Origin: Peronospora farinosa
Lineage: Eukaryota; Oomycota; Peronosporomycetes; Peronosporales; Peronosporaceae
Length of the DNA stretch: 64,000 bases
Reading direction: 5' to 3'
Assembly (NCBI GenBank): GCA_947646735.1
Contig: CANTFK010000077.1
Coordinates: 124,001 to 188,000, forward strand
A model generated the notes under the pieces. The model did no database searches, was not told the origin of the DNA, and was given only the letters and a program-made list of their open reading frames with translations. The position numbers and the translations under genes were made by a program. Positions 19,128 through 30,357 of this stretch are shown piece by piece. Numbering within the stretch: the stretch's first letter is position 1; each line of letters opens with the position of its first letter.

Positions 19128-20985
19128 CGTGTATCGCTCCACGTTCGGCGCGCACCTGCGCAAGGTACGTAGCATTCTTAGTGTAACAAAGCTAGTTGGC
19201 ACCTTTGTTGAACCAAGAGGCTACGTACCATATAATCTGGAAGGAAAATGGTCATTGCTGGGGCAGCTGGGACTTTTCGTCTAACGCTTTTCAAGAATTC
19301 TAGCCCTGCTGTTACTACAAATTGACCTAATTGACGTGAAGTCATGCAGCCAGCGCGAAAAAAAACCTTCGTGAAATCAGTAGCATCGCATGATTTCATA
19401 GACTAGAATACGCTTCGTCATTATCGCGCTATTCTTGTTTCGGTCTCTTCCGCGCAACTTGAAGATAACGTGGTGACATTGCTAGGCCACTTGATTTAAA
19501 TTTCTAAGAAAATCGATCGTTTCGCCCGAGCAAAAGATGACTTACAAGTTGCTTGTGCCTTACGTGGACTGAGAAGCCAAACCGACCGTCGACACCTTTT
19601 GAGCAGATCGTTTGCAGACAAATGCCTTGGACGCGAAAGCGCAGGTAAGACGTTACAACTTTGCAGCCACAAATGCAACTTCATGTTGAACTTCGCAGTC
19701 TGCTGATCCATTTATGTCTTTGCGGCGTGAAACGATGTACCCACCAACATAATCATGAAACGTACGTCTACTTTTGTGCTTGCAAGTCCTGCTGACAAGT
19801 GCCGGTATAGTCTTTTCAGATAAGCTTACTGATCTCTTCGCATTGTTGCCACCTTGGTACGGGCCCAGCTATACTTGACGCACCGAATGGACAACAATAA
19901 TTAGAATTGTTCTCTTTGATGCATCTTGCGTACTTATAAAGGACACACAGGATTAGGCACTTATCTACCGCGTAGGTGTAAAATTGGCAACAGGTGCAAT
20001 TAATTGTGACGGGATTACACAGCACCTTATAGCTAGCAAGGGTGTGCTTTTCGGAGCTCCAAGTAACTGCATCCTTCTTCTCAGCTACATTACAAAAGAC
20101 TGAACAAGAATGCATCCACCACAGATACGCGTTATCTGGTCAAGCAGGATTTCGACTTTCTTCTTCAACATAGCGAGGTGATTGTGTGTGTATAAGGGAA
20201 TTGCTTCAGCTGCTAGCAACTGCAGACGATCTGATCTAACTACAAAGTAGCTCTAGGACAGTGACGTTAATGCGATTAGAATGTATTATCGTTCAATCTA
20301 GTCGTCAAGTTAGTGTGCGAATTGGAAAAAAACGATCGTCTACAATTGCAGAAAGAGCATGACGGTTTTACGAGCTACAACTTGAATCGACGACTTTGGT
20401 GATACTGTCTATTGACCGTTATGTGTTACAAGATTTCTGAAAAGTCCTTTGACCCAAGGAGATGTCTCCTATCAGTTACGAGGGCTGAGCAGTTTCGGCT
20501 ATCGGTTAACGATGGTGTCTTGAATATTATCATTGCTAGACGGAGGTGAGCGTCATTGCTTACATCCCTCTCTTGCAACTGCTTTCTTGACAGCGACCAT
20601 TCAGAGTTGACGAAAATGAACTTGTTTGACTTCCGCTACCTCTTGCACCATAGACGCACTTTCCTGCTTCTGAATACTCCTGTTCCGCTGAATTCAGAGC
20701 GTGGTTACGCAGACGAAGCAAGCCATCCATGATATTCCTTTTTCAGGCTCGGCCAGCTGCTCGATTAATTACATTTCATTTGTGTACCTTACCAATTAGA
20801 GACCGCGTTTCGTGGATTTCCAATAAGATGATCACCCATTTCATATATATCTGAACCTATTTGGCAAATGGCTTCAAAATTGTATGTAAGCGATACGCCC
20901 CAAACTTGATGCAGAAAAGATTCGTATCCGAGACCCTATTTTTACAAATACTTCCTAGTTAATATCATCTAGTCAATCTATTCTA
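19128..20985. other. long stretch without a supported gene
   Basis: AT-rich DNA with frames shorter than 100 codons on both strands and nothing recognisable. The final 200 bp presumably contain the promoter of the oxidoreductase at 20986. Confidence 0.4.
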
Positions 20986-21969
20986 ATGACTGCCATCCCT
21001 TTAACCTTCAAAGCCTACGAGTACCAGCACTTCGGTGACTTTCTCGAGGAGATTCAACTCAATCAAGCCGCAGAACAAAAGCCTGTGCAGCCTAATGAGG
21101 TCAAAATTAAGGTTATTAGCGCGTCGCTCAACCCAATCGACTACAAGATCGGGCTATACGCATCTATGATCCTTTCTACTATGGCTTCGCCAGAGCATCC
21201 GTACCGAGTAGGTCACGACCTATCGGGCAAGGTAGTGGAGGTCGGCAATAACGTTAAAGACTATAAAGTAGGCGACGAAGTGTACGCTATGCCGTTGTTT
21301 GACGCGACCGGCACCTTTGCTGAATACATTAACGTCGACACGAAGCGCGTGGCGCCTAAGCCCAGCAACATGACGTTTAACGAGGCGGCTGGTGTACCTT
21401 TGGCCGGCCAGACGAGTTGGCAGGGACTCGTGACGTATGGCAAGCTACAGAAAGCTCAGCGCGTACTGATCCTCGGTGGCAGCAGCGGCACGGGTCTATT
21501 TGGCATCCAGATAGCCAAAGCTCTTGGAGCAGAGGTCATCACGACGTGCAGTCACCGCAATGTAAAACTGGTCAAGTCTTTGGGTGCCGACCAGATTGTG
21601 GACTATACGAAGGAGAAGTGGAGTGACGTGGTGGCTCATCACTCCATTGACCTTATCTACGACTGTGGCGTGGAGTCCCAGTCGTGGAATGACGCGGCGC
21701 AGAAGGTGCTCAAGAAGCAGACCGGTATCTTCGTGACTATTGGTACGATCGACCAGCCGATTGAGTCGCCCATCGGTGCGACAGTGCATCAGATTTTTAA
21801 CGCGCCGTGCACGGAATATCTCCTGGAGCTCACGAAGCTTATTGAAGCTGGCCAGGTGAAGACAATCATTGACTCGGTGCATCCGCTAGAGAACTTGGTG
21901 GAGGCCATGAAAATTTGTATGTCACAACGCGCAAAGGGCAAGATCATCATTGAGGTGGCGAAGGCGTAA
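20986..21969 (+). CDS. MDR-family NADPH-dependent oxidoreductase (quinone reductase-like)
   Basis: A protein of 327 residues from the medium-chain dehydrogenase/reductase superfamily, zinc-independent quinone-oxidoreductase branch. The N-terminal GroES-like substrate domain shows NEVKIKVISASLNPIDYKI, GHDLSGKVVEVGNNV and YKVGDEVYAM. The Rossmann domain carries the nucleotide-binding segment VLILGGSSGTGLFGIQIAKA, followed by LGADQIVDYTKE, which are family hallmarks. The Cys ligands of structural zinc are absent. The likely reaction is NADPH-dependent reduction of quinones or alpha,beta-unsaturated carbonyls in the cytosol; the exact substrate cannot be read from sequence. There is one exon with an ATG start and no targeting signal. 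Its codon usage is somewhat GC-richer than that of its neighbours. Confidence 0.82.
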   Translation: MTAIPLTFKAYEYQHFGDFLEEIQLNQAAEQKPVQPNEVKIKVISASLNPIDYKIGLYASMILSTMASPEHPYRVGHDLSGKVVEVGNNVKDYKVGDEVYAMPLFDATGTFAEYINVDTKRVAPKPSNMTFNEAAGVPLAGQTSWQGLVTYGKLQKAQRVLILGGSSGTGLFGIQIAKALGAEVITTCSHRNVKLVKSLGADQIVDYTKEKWSDVVAHHSIDLIYDCGVESQSWNDAAQKVLKKQTGIFVTIGTIDQPIESPIGATVHQIFNAPCTEYLLELTKLIEAGQVKTIIDSVHPLENLVEAMKICMSQRAKGKIIIEVAKA

Positions 21970-22730
21970 AGACTGTCGCGGGCAAAGTACGAGCTAAAAG
22001 AGTATTGTTTAGTGACCTGGAGATGGCTCTCTTGTGATACAAAAATGCACTACAAACAAAGACCCTTTGGTTTAATTCGAGCAGTGATAAGCACAATTAA
22101 TAGTCTACATATTATCTATGTCTTCAGCTTTCTAACGTCGGCAGAATCTGGTTGACTTAGCTCACCAAATGGTCGACGAGTTCAAGGTACCGCATGACAA
22201 GATAGCGGACGCTGCACTTAAAAGAGTACGTAGTAACCACATGTCATAGCAATTCGGCTCTTTAGCACTAATTATTTCGCACTTAACCTTCCTAAATTTA
22301 TCGATATCTAATTGGTCAAAATATCAAACGGGAAATTCTTACTGAAATTCCAAAAAATACTCTAAACGTCACTGTTTTTTTATCAATTTTGGACTTTTTA
22401 ATCTCGTGCGCTTACATCGATACTGCAGGTGCTGATGCTGATACTGCTGGTGCTGATGCTTAAAAGGTGCTTGAAGATGACAAGCTCTGGCATTGTGGAC
22501 TGTCTGTTAATGAATCTAACATTGTTGACGTCGCACAGGAGCTTTCAATGCAGCAGTAACATGCTCAAAGACTGTGATAGAAGTCGCTGGGCTGATTTAA
22601 TGGCCGGCCACTTGTCTGAACTTGCATATATATATGCGAACACCGGCAACTGGTACAGCTTAGGCCATATCTTGGGTGGCAGAGGGGCTATCGGCTCTGG
22701 GAGCTTGCTGGAGAGGCTTCTGGAGATGTA
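21970..22730. other. intergenic up to the retrotransposon insertion
   Basis: No supported gene. A small simple repeat (gctgatgctgatactgctg) occurs at about 22430-22460. The last four bases, TGTA at 22727-22730, are the target-site duplication of the element that follows. Confidence 0.4.
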
Positions 22731-23055
22731 TGACACAGGTGGTATGGTTAATGACCTGCGAGAACAGAAGATGATGACCAAGATGATGACCAAGATGATG
22801 ACCAAGATGATGACCAAGATGATGACAAAGACGATGACCAAGACGATGACCAAGACGATGACCAAGAAGATGACCAAGACGATGACCAAGACGATGACCA
22901 AGATGATTGCGCAAGTACTTTTATTTGTTGGGTTAGTCTAGCCTACCATATAACCCCCCAACAAATACACATTCTCAATTCTACCTTTGACTCCGCAAAC
23001 CCCCTCAAGCAAGGCTTGCGGACTGATCACCCCTCTGCAAGCCACGGGTGTGTCA
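22731..23055 (+). repeat. 5' LTR of the Gypsy element at 22.7 kb
   Basis: A 325-bp LTR with TGACACA/TGTGTCA terminal inverted repeats, nearly identical to 27161-27473. It contains a 12-bp minisatellite at 22767-22910. Confidence 0.88.
22767..22910 (+). repeat. 12-bp minisatellite within the LTR
   Basis: Tandem 12-bp units (consensus aagatgatgacc with acg and aag variants), about 12 units here and one fewer in the 3' LTR copy at 27197-27327. The periodicity of 12 keeps all frames open, which creates spurious repeat peptides; I do not regard these as genes. Confidence 0.85.
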
Positions 23056-23189
23056 TTTTGATATATCAAATTTGGCCAATCAAGATCGAGAAACCCGTCG
23101 CCTTCAACATGGGATGAAACGATGAAGATGAGTACGTCACGTACACGATCGTGACGTGTCAAGAAAGCGCGACCGCACCAGCTGACATC

Positions 23190-24290
23190 GCCAAGCTGAA
23201 AATTAAATGATTTCGCGGAGGATCCGCGAAGGACTGGCTCAAATGGAGCATGAAGTTCAAGAGCCTCGCGAAAAGAAAAGGCTGGGGTGCTGACCAACTC
23301 ACCGTTCAACTGCTCACGCTGATCGACGTAGATCTATTGCGCGAGGTCGAGCGCATCGCCAGCGAATCTTCCGAGAAAGGACATACGTTTGAAGACTTCT
23401 ACCGTGAGGTCGAATTACTCCTGGTTCCTGCAGACTACAGTGAAGACCTAGATGAGGAGCTATGGACCCTGACCAAGCGCTGAGACGAAACAGTTCAACG
23501 CTGCTCGGCACGTCTGCGAGAGCCTGCTCAAATGTACGCCAAGTTGCCGCAGGATGCGCAAACAATTTTGGAGAATTAACTCTGTCGCTACTTTTGCCGA
23601 GCTATGCCTCCAAACTGGCAAGACAAGCTTGCATTTTGTGGAATCTCCTACGAAACCATAACAGAGCTCGCGATGTACTTTGAGCGACTCGAAAGGCGCG
23701 AAAGACAGAATGGCCGGGAGCGCCAGAATGGTCAAGGAATTAATGGTGAAAGGGGTCAAGGTCGGCGTGACCACCAACGCCCGTTCAACGACCGCAATGA
23801 CCGCAGAGATCGTAGCAACCAGCGCGGACATCATAACTTACACGAGAATCGTCCTTACAGACGGACTGTGACAGACAACAAAAAACAAAACGACCGCCAT
23901 GATGATACTGTTATGTGGTGTAAGTTCCACAAAGCAAAGTCTCACAACTCCAGCGAGCGCTTCACCCTCAAAAAGCAGCGCGAGGAGCACAAGCCAGCTG
24001 AGATACAGACAACAGTCTTGAAAAAGAACAATTATCCCAGATTTGAAGAGGAGGCAAGTGACAGTGACAGCGACAGCAAAAGCGAGATTAAGCTAGTTGG
24101 TCTGGTCGCCAAGAAGCATACCAGCACTAAGCTCGATCCGTTACGCATCAAGGTTCAGCTCAAGAACGCAAACGGCATCTTTGATGCGCTACTAGACAGT
24201 GGTGCATCAATGAGCATCATCAACCAGAAGACAATGCAGGCCAATGTCCATCTTGGACGAAAACAAGTCGCACCGTCGACCAAGTTTTAG
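23190..24290 (+). pseudogene. gag and protease region of the decayed Gypsy element
   Basis: Gag-like sequence starts near 23211 (FRGGSAKDWLKW, then SMKFKSLAKRKGW) and breaks frame before 23604. The frame from 23604 carries a basic linker rich in Arg, Asn and Asp and a degenerate zinc knuckle (WCKFHKAKSHNSSE, lacking the final Cys). A retropepsin with the catalytic DSGAS motif (DALLDSGASMSIINQ) follows at about 24180-24225. A TAG at 24288 cuts the frame, and coding-like sequence continues directly beyond it. Confidence 0.7.
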
Positions 24291-24305
24291 ACGGTAAATG
24301 GCGAG

Positions 24306-25980
24306 GTGACGAGTGATGGCAGTGCAGTCGTTCAGTTTCGATTTGTATCCCTCAAGCCTTCAGCCATCATCACTCACAGGTTCGAGATTCTGGAGAAGAA
24401 TCAAGATGCTAATGTGATTGGTCGGGACATCATGACGTCATTGGGCATTGTGCTTGATTTCAAAAAAATGGTTATTCAGTGGGATGTCCACTACGCGCAC
24501 CTAAATACCGGTGGGTCACACTCTTTCGAGGTGAGCGATTACGAATTTCTCGAAGATAGCAAAGAAATTGCTGAAAGTGCAGTTCAATTAGAAGAGCTCA
24601 TGCCCGACACACTACCCAAATCTCTCGTCGACGAATATCATCAGCTTCTTCGTGATAACGAGAACTTGTACGATGGTAACTTGGGAATGATGAGATTCGA
24701 AGATTACATCTTGCCTATCTCACCTGACTACATCCCCGTTCACGCCAAGCCATATCCTGTCCCACGTAGCCTCGAAGGAAAGGCGCGAGAGCTAATTCAG
24801 CATTTAATTAGCATCGACGTGCCGGAAAAGATCTACGATTCGGAATTGGCATCGCCAGCTTTTTTTCTGAAGAAACACAACGGCTCACTTCGTCTACTGA
24901 TTGACTTTCGTGGGATCAACTGATTTTTGCAGCGCAGCCCATACTACGTCCCACGTATTCGAGAGATTTTATTACGTCTCTCGGGAGCGGAGTGTTGGAT
25001 GCAAACATAGGGTACTACGCGCGTCGTCTCGCTACGTCAAGCCGTAATTACACTGCCTTCTGCTTACCTTTCGGGAAGTTCCAGTACAAGCGGCTCCCAA
25101 TGGGAATTTTTACGGCGCCGGAAGAATATTAAGCGTGCATGGAAAAGATATTTGGTGACCTGGATTTTGTCGTCGTTTATCTGGACGATATTCTCGTTTA
25201 CTCTAGTAGCGAAAAGACTCACCTCAAGCACCTGGGTATCGTGTTCAAGCGTCTGAAGAAATATGATGTGACGCTTAAAGGCAAGAAATGCCACATTGGT
25301 CGCGAGTCTGTTGACTATATTGGCTTCACGCTTACATCCGAGGGGATTCAGCCCCAGCAGACGAAGATTCAAGCAATCCAACAGATCGCCGTACCTAAGA
25401 CCAGAAAGGAACTACGCCGCTCCTCGGGATGATTAATTACTACAGGGACATGGTACCGAACAAGACGACATTATGTCAGCCATTTAACCGCTTCACCAAC
25501 GCTAAAGTCCCGTTCGAATGGCTACCCAGTGACACGGAAGCGTTTCACGCTGTTCAGAAAGCGTTTGCACAAGCGGTCCTGCTCGCGTTTCTCGATTTCG
25601 AGCAGCCATTTCACGTTTATGCCGACGATAGCGGTAAGCAGATCGGCGGCATCATAATGCAAAAAATCAGATCCTTGCATGCTACTCGCGAAGTATGAAC
25701 AAGCACCAAGTGAATTACACTACTAAGGAACTCGAGCTTCTTTCGATCGTGGAAATTTTGCGCGAATACCGCACCATGTTGCTCGGTTTTCCTGTGGTCG
25801 TTCACACCAACCACAAGAACCTCATATATCCTACCAAAACCAGCCTGCGAGTCAAGTGCTGAAAGCTTCTCCTCTCAGAGTACCGCCTTTCGATGCACTA
25901 CATCAAGGGGGCCAAAAATGTTGGTGCTGACGCTTTTTCGCGAATGCGATTTGACAACTTAGAGACAAAGTCTAAGTTGT
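24306..25980 (+). pseudogene. reverse transcriptase and RNase H region of the decayed Gypsy element
   Basis: The first segment (24306-24923) carries the protease C-terminus (ANVIGRDIMTSLGIVLDF) and the start of reverse transcriptase (SPAFFLKKHNGSLRLLIDFR). After a TGA and a frame change, the catalytic YLDDILVYS appears at 25177-25203 with the thumb region beyond. RNase H follows (FHVYADDSGKQIGGIIMQ, then TTKELELLSIVEILREY after a further frame change). At least three lesions separate these pieces. Confidence 0.75.
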
Positions 25981-26009
25981 AGCTTGCGGAGGAGGTTTGT
26001 TCGACGACG

Positions 26010-26984
26010 GTGGAGCCAGACTGTGTCATGCATCATCCTGTACTACGAGAGCACCAAGATAAAGACGCCATGATCCAGAAGATCAAGATTTCCTGCCGTA
26101 AAGGCAACAACAACCCCGACTACCAGCTCCTACCGCTGCTCGGCTGCACACTGGTTGCGTACCAAAAGCGCGTCATTGTACCCGACAGCCTGCGCGATGA
26201 CCTAATTAATTGGTACCATTTGACTCTCAGTCACCCGGGAAATGAACGCCAGTACAAGACGATGAGACAGGTGCTTTAATGGCCCGGCATGGAAGCCGCT
26301 ATAAACAAGGAGACGAAGAATTGCCTCGTTTGCAAGAAGGCCAATGTACATGGAGGCAAGCAAGACTACGGATTATTGCCTCCTCGGACACTCAAGACAG
26401 TGAACCCTTTCGACACAGTTCATGTTGATTTAATTGGTCCATACGAAGATGGATATTATGGCATCACAATGGTCGATCACGCTACGCGTTGGCTGGAAGT
26501 GGGTATCCAGCCTAATATAAGTTCTTTGACCACAGCCGAGAGCTTCGATCGTGAATGGCTATGCAGATACCCGCGTCCAGTAAAAGTCATTCATGACCAA
26601 GGAACGGAGTTTACTGGTGAAGAGTTTCAGGAGATGCTACGCAGCTACGAAATTCAGTCCAAGCTCATCACAAGCAAGAACCCACAAGCAAATGCGATAT
26701 GTGATCGCGTGCATTTGGAGATTTTGAATGTCATCCGTTGCTACGATGGAGTTGACTGGAAGAAGACCATACACTACGCTGCGTTCGCCGTGAGAGCCAG
26801 CTACCACAGCAGACTCAATGCTTCGCCAGGTCAGCTTCTCTTCGAACAAGACATGATCACTCGCCAGCTTTACAATGCTAACTGGAGCTACCTATCCAAG
26901 CGCCGTTTTGATGCAATCCTCGCTGACAACGAACGCGAAAACAGCAAACGCCTCGAGCATTTTACAATGCAGGCGATCACGTGA
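26010..26984 (+). pseudogene. integrase region of the decayed Gypsy element
   Basis: The HHCC zinc finger is present (YHLTLSHPGNERQY, then CLVCKKAN), interrupted by a TAA at 26277. The catalytic core shows both Asp residues (TVHVDLIGPYED and VIHDQGTEFTGEEF). The expected Glu of the DD35E triad is Asp in NPQANAICDRVHLEI. The C-terminal domain runs out near 26984, with scrambled sequence to 27130. Confidence 0.75.
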
Positions 26985-27160
26985 TGCTGCGGATTCCCAA
27001 ACAATTTCGTGCGAAGCTTCACGCCGTGGCACAAGGACCGATTATAATACGTGCAGTTTATGACAACGGAACTGTCACGATAGACAAGGAAAAAGCGATC
27101 GAGCGTGTGAGTATCCGCCGCATTATTCCATGCTAATTCTCACAGATCATTAGGGGAGTA

Positions 27161-27473
27161 TGACACATGTGGTATGGTTAATGACCTGCGAGAACAGAAG
27201 ATGATGACCAAGATGATGACCAAGATGATGACCAAGATGATGACAAAGACGATGACCAAGACGATGACCAAGACGATGACTAAGAAGATGACCAAGACGA
27301 TGACCAAGACGATGACCAAGATGATTGCGCAAGTACTTTTATTAGTTGGGTTAGTCTAGCCTACCATATAACCCCCCAACAAATACACATTCTCAATTTT
27401 ACCTTTGACTCCGCAAACCCCCTCAAGCAAGGCTTTCGGACTGATCACCCCTCTGCAAGCCACGGGTGTGTCA
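27161..27473 (+). repeat. 3' LTR of the Gypsy element at 22.7 kb
   Basis: A 313-bp copy of 22731-23055 that differs by one 12-bp minisatellite unit and a few substitutions. It is followed by the target duplication TGTA at 27474-27477. Confidence 0.88.
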
Positions 27474-27477
27474 TGTA

Positions 27478-29060
27478 GGTAAAAATGAGAGTGAATTGAT
27501 TAGACATTTATTAGTCCTATTGTGCTTATCCTAACGTGCTGTCATGACTTGTCAACTGTGGCATGTCAGATACATTTAACTATTTCATTTTATAAACTGT
27601 ATGTCATACCAACTGGAATGTCAGATCGCCCTTGTGAAAGTACAGCCTTGTAGATGAAAGAGTCGTGGTTGTGTTCTTTACTGGCAGTTATACCTTCCAA
27701 TCTCCAGCTTTTAGTCACCATATACTTGCCTTGAACAAGCATTCAGTGCTATGGCTGGACGACATACGCTGTCGAGGTCATGTTCGAATGGCGGGGGGGG
27801 GGGGGGGTTAATCGGGATGAGACAAAATATTAGAGCTTTGGCGTCACCGTCTTTCTTATTGCCTATCCTTCTTGTGCGTTGAATTGGAACAACATAAAGT
27901 TCCTGATGTGTATAGGCATGTTGAGCACGGCTCTCGCTTGTTCAAGGGATGTGGTATATAGGCTGTTCATTGTATTATAATGAAAATAAAAGTTCTTATT
28001 TGTATCGACGAATCAATACTTGTATAAATAGGGGGTGCAAAACATTCTGACCAATCAAATTACGATGATGTTTAGAAGGTGGCCTTAGTATTAATTTAAT
28101 TAGCAAAAAGATTGGGATAATTAGATAATTAGCGCTCCTTTTTTATTTTTAATAATTAGACATTATTTTTTAGTAGAAGTGTTGTAGATGATACTTAAAA
28201 ATAATATTAAGACTGCATCTGTTTGAGCGTTGCAGCTCGCATATTAAACTACAGCATGCATGAAAGTCAAAACAATATAGAGCACTTTGCATGTTGCAAG
28301 AGGATATCTAATGCTTACGGATACGTCACGGCAAATACAATATTCATTGAAAGGATAGCGCCTATTCCAGCGTTTGTCTTTTTTCGACGAACAACCTCGA
28401 GAGCTATATATACAGCGACAAATTTTTTTTATAGCGTTGCTGCTTGCGCGATTCCACGTGACTCGTAGCGCTGGACTTATCCGTTGCTGAATCATCAGCA
28501 AGTATCTATCAGCTTTCATTATTACGCCTGCCAACCTTTTACGTTCAAGGAGACCATCAGCATCACCTACGCCCCGCTCACGCCTTTGTAAGCGCTCCAC
28601 GACTCAAGTAGTTAAGCGCTAGCTTATCTCAAACGGTTTGATGGCAACGGGCCTGGCTGGCATATGCCATGAAATTCCGGGCAATGAACGGCCGGTTGGT
28701 AAGCTTAACATGCTCACCCAGTTTTTGGGCGCAAAAAGTGTTGAATAGACGCATTTGCTGTTAGTAGGTTACAAACTTCGAATGAGGTGGACCAATCCTC
28801 GGAGAAGGCGGAGCGATCATCGAGAAGGAAAATTAACCCTGATAGGATTGAGCGACTCTTGTGAACCCTTGAAAAGGTCATCGATGGTAACGGACACAAG
28901 AGATAGCTAGGATTATAAACTTGAAAATAAAAAGTTTCTCATTTATCTAATACTAACCAAGCACGAATAAATAGTAGCTTATTAAGACAAGTCCCATCTG
29001 AAACTCTAATCGTCACTCGCCTAGACGTAGTAGATGAGGCGGCACGCAACACTGCGGATA
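27478..29060. other. AT-rich stretch without a supported gene
   Basis: No gene supported. It contains a G15 homopolymer at 27793-27807 and very AT-rich DNA at 28020-28230. A minus-strand frame at 28244-28600 has no recognisable content. Confidence 0.4.
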
Positions 29061-29277
29061 TCACTCGAGTGAAAGACGTCGGGGCCATTCAGCGCGGCAT
29101 ATATCGCCTAAAGGGACCCAGTGGGAATTTAAAGCACGCTTTGGCGCGTGAACGCATGGTGCTGGTGCAGTTGCCTCCGCGGACCCAAGAACCCGTACGG
29201 GGAGCATGTAAAGTGTCTATAGCCAGTTCTTGGCGGCCAAACGGCGCCAAACCAGAGCCGACTCGCTGAGCGAAGCC

Positions 29278-29650
29278 ATGGGTATGCAAATATCTTTGCG
29301 TTGCCGCAGCGCTAAGCGCAGTCACAACAGCAATTTTCCTTACTGTTACTTCTACCGCGCAAGCACAAGTGCAGCATTAGAACCCTGTTACCCGCCACAC
29401 GACTTTGAGTTTAGGTTGCCGAAAGTCAAGGGTAAGAAGCTGCCTATCATCACCTTATTGAAAAGGAGGAGTACCGTGATATGGATGTGGGCCAAAGGAA
29501 TGGGGACTGCACTTCTTGGGAGAGCTTGACGTTGGCCCAACGCTTTGTGGAGGGTGCGTGGCCAGGGGAACACATGATGCGAACCCTTAATTGATATCTT
29601 GAAAGGGTTATAAGAAAGCATTTCGACAGAATGAAAGGAGGCCAAATCAC
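29278..29650 (+). pseudogene. Possible eroded secreted-protein gene
   Basis: In one frame a signal-peptide-like stretch can be read (KYLCVAAALSAVTTAIFL, then TVTSTAQAQ) just after ATGs at 29278 and 29284 that are out of frame with it. Downstream, two further frames carry protein-like segments (DFEFRLPKVKGKKLPIITL, EKEEYRDMDVGQRNGDCTSW, LTLAQRFVEG). I recognise no family. The mix of frames suggests a broken gene for a small secreted protein; it could also be chance. Confidence 0.3.
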
Positions 29651-30077
29651 CTACGTAAGCCTTTTCAAAACTGTGGAACGAGTCAAACTTTAAATCAAGC
29701 GAAATCCGCTAGGTGACATCACTTCTCAATGAAGCACCCTTGAGGAATATCTTTTAAGGATCAATGATGCACTTAGTTGCATTAGCATATAACTTTTCAG
29801 TGCGCTTGAACTCGACCACTGGAGATGTACGACTCGTGTATGAAGTTTAGCAATACGAGCAGTTCGACGGCGGATGACGCGTCGATAAAAGGTATGTTAA
29901 AGAAGATTGCTGCGACGAAAAAGAAGACGAAACTGGTTCAGTTGACAAAAGTCTTGCACAAAGATGACAGAACTTGGCACCGATGCAGATGCTCGAAAAA
30001 GCAGCGGTGTACGTGTTGTATGCATTGCAGACTGGCCTGTCACTGCCAGATATCCAGTATTATTGGTTCCGCAAAAA

Positions 30078-30165
30078 GTTTGACGCCAATCGTACCGCAT
30101 TACATGTGTATGTGGTAAAACGTTTGACGCCAATCGTACCGCATTACATGTGTATGTGCTAAAAA
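30078..30165 (+). repeat. 44-bp tandem duplication
   Basis: A 44-bp unit beginning gtttgacgccaatcgtacc occurs twice in direct succession with only a few differences. Because 44 is not a multiple of three, it shifts the frame of the open stretch that precedes it (29974 onward). Confidence 0.8.
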
Positions 30166-30183
30166 GTTTGTATTAATAAATGA

Positions 30184-30357
30184 GGGTCGTGTACAGCAGC
30201 ATTGCAATCTTTGACAGTGATTGGCTTTAAACAAACGCTTGCACAGCTTTTTGCACTGCTGGATGATCTTGTTACAGCCTACAATTACATGAGCGTGGCC
30301 CTAGCTGCTAATGGATATCTGTTAGCGTTCTCACAATTTTTTGAAGGGCTCAGGGTT
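30184..30357 (+). pseudogene. Open reading frame cut by Gypsy A insertion
   Basis: A stop-free frame (GFKQTLAQLFALLDDLV, AANGYLLAFSQFFEGLRV) runs straight into Gypsy A at 30358. Its original continuation lies, inverted, beside Gypsy B: reading the minus strand down from 41070 adds nine codons, then a stop at 41041-41043. No ATG or domain was recognised. The fragment may be the last exon of a small host gene or may be meaningless. The segment upstream (29825-30165) is open in places but also unrecognised. Confidence 0.3.

Larger units (their letters stand above)
22731..27473 (+). mobile_element. Degenerate Ty3/Gypsy LTR retrotransposon
   Basis: A 4,743-bp element bounded by two LTRs that start TGACACA and end TGTGTCA, flanked by a 4-bp target duplication TGTA (22727-22730 and 27474-27477). 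The internal order is gag, protease, reverse transcriptase, RNase H, integrase, which identifies Ty3/Gypsy. Each domain is recognisable, but stop codons and frameshifts separate them (stops at 24288, 24921, 25429 and 26277; frame changes near 24950-25130), so it is not autonomous. Intact LTR ends and target duplication indicate a complete, undisturbed insertion. A purine-rich tract (aggggag) lies just before the 3' LTR. I could not assign a tRNA primer site. Confidence 0.85.

Noticed and set aside
22429..22941. 170-residue frame ending in repeated Met-Thr-Lys units, and mirror frames on the minus strand
   Set aside because: It spans the boundary of an LTR and consists largely of a 12-bp minisatellite that keeps every frame open; there is no protein-like content outside the repeat.
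30152..30196. Possible 45-bp (or 89-bp) intron joining 29974-30151 to 30197-30357
   Set aside because: GTATGT...TACAG is present, but no choice of donor and acceptor joins the two open stretches in the same frame.
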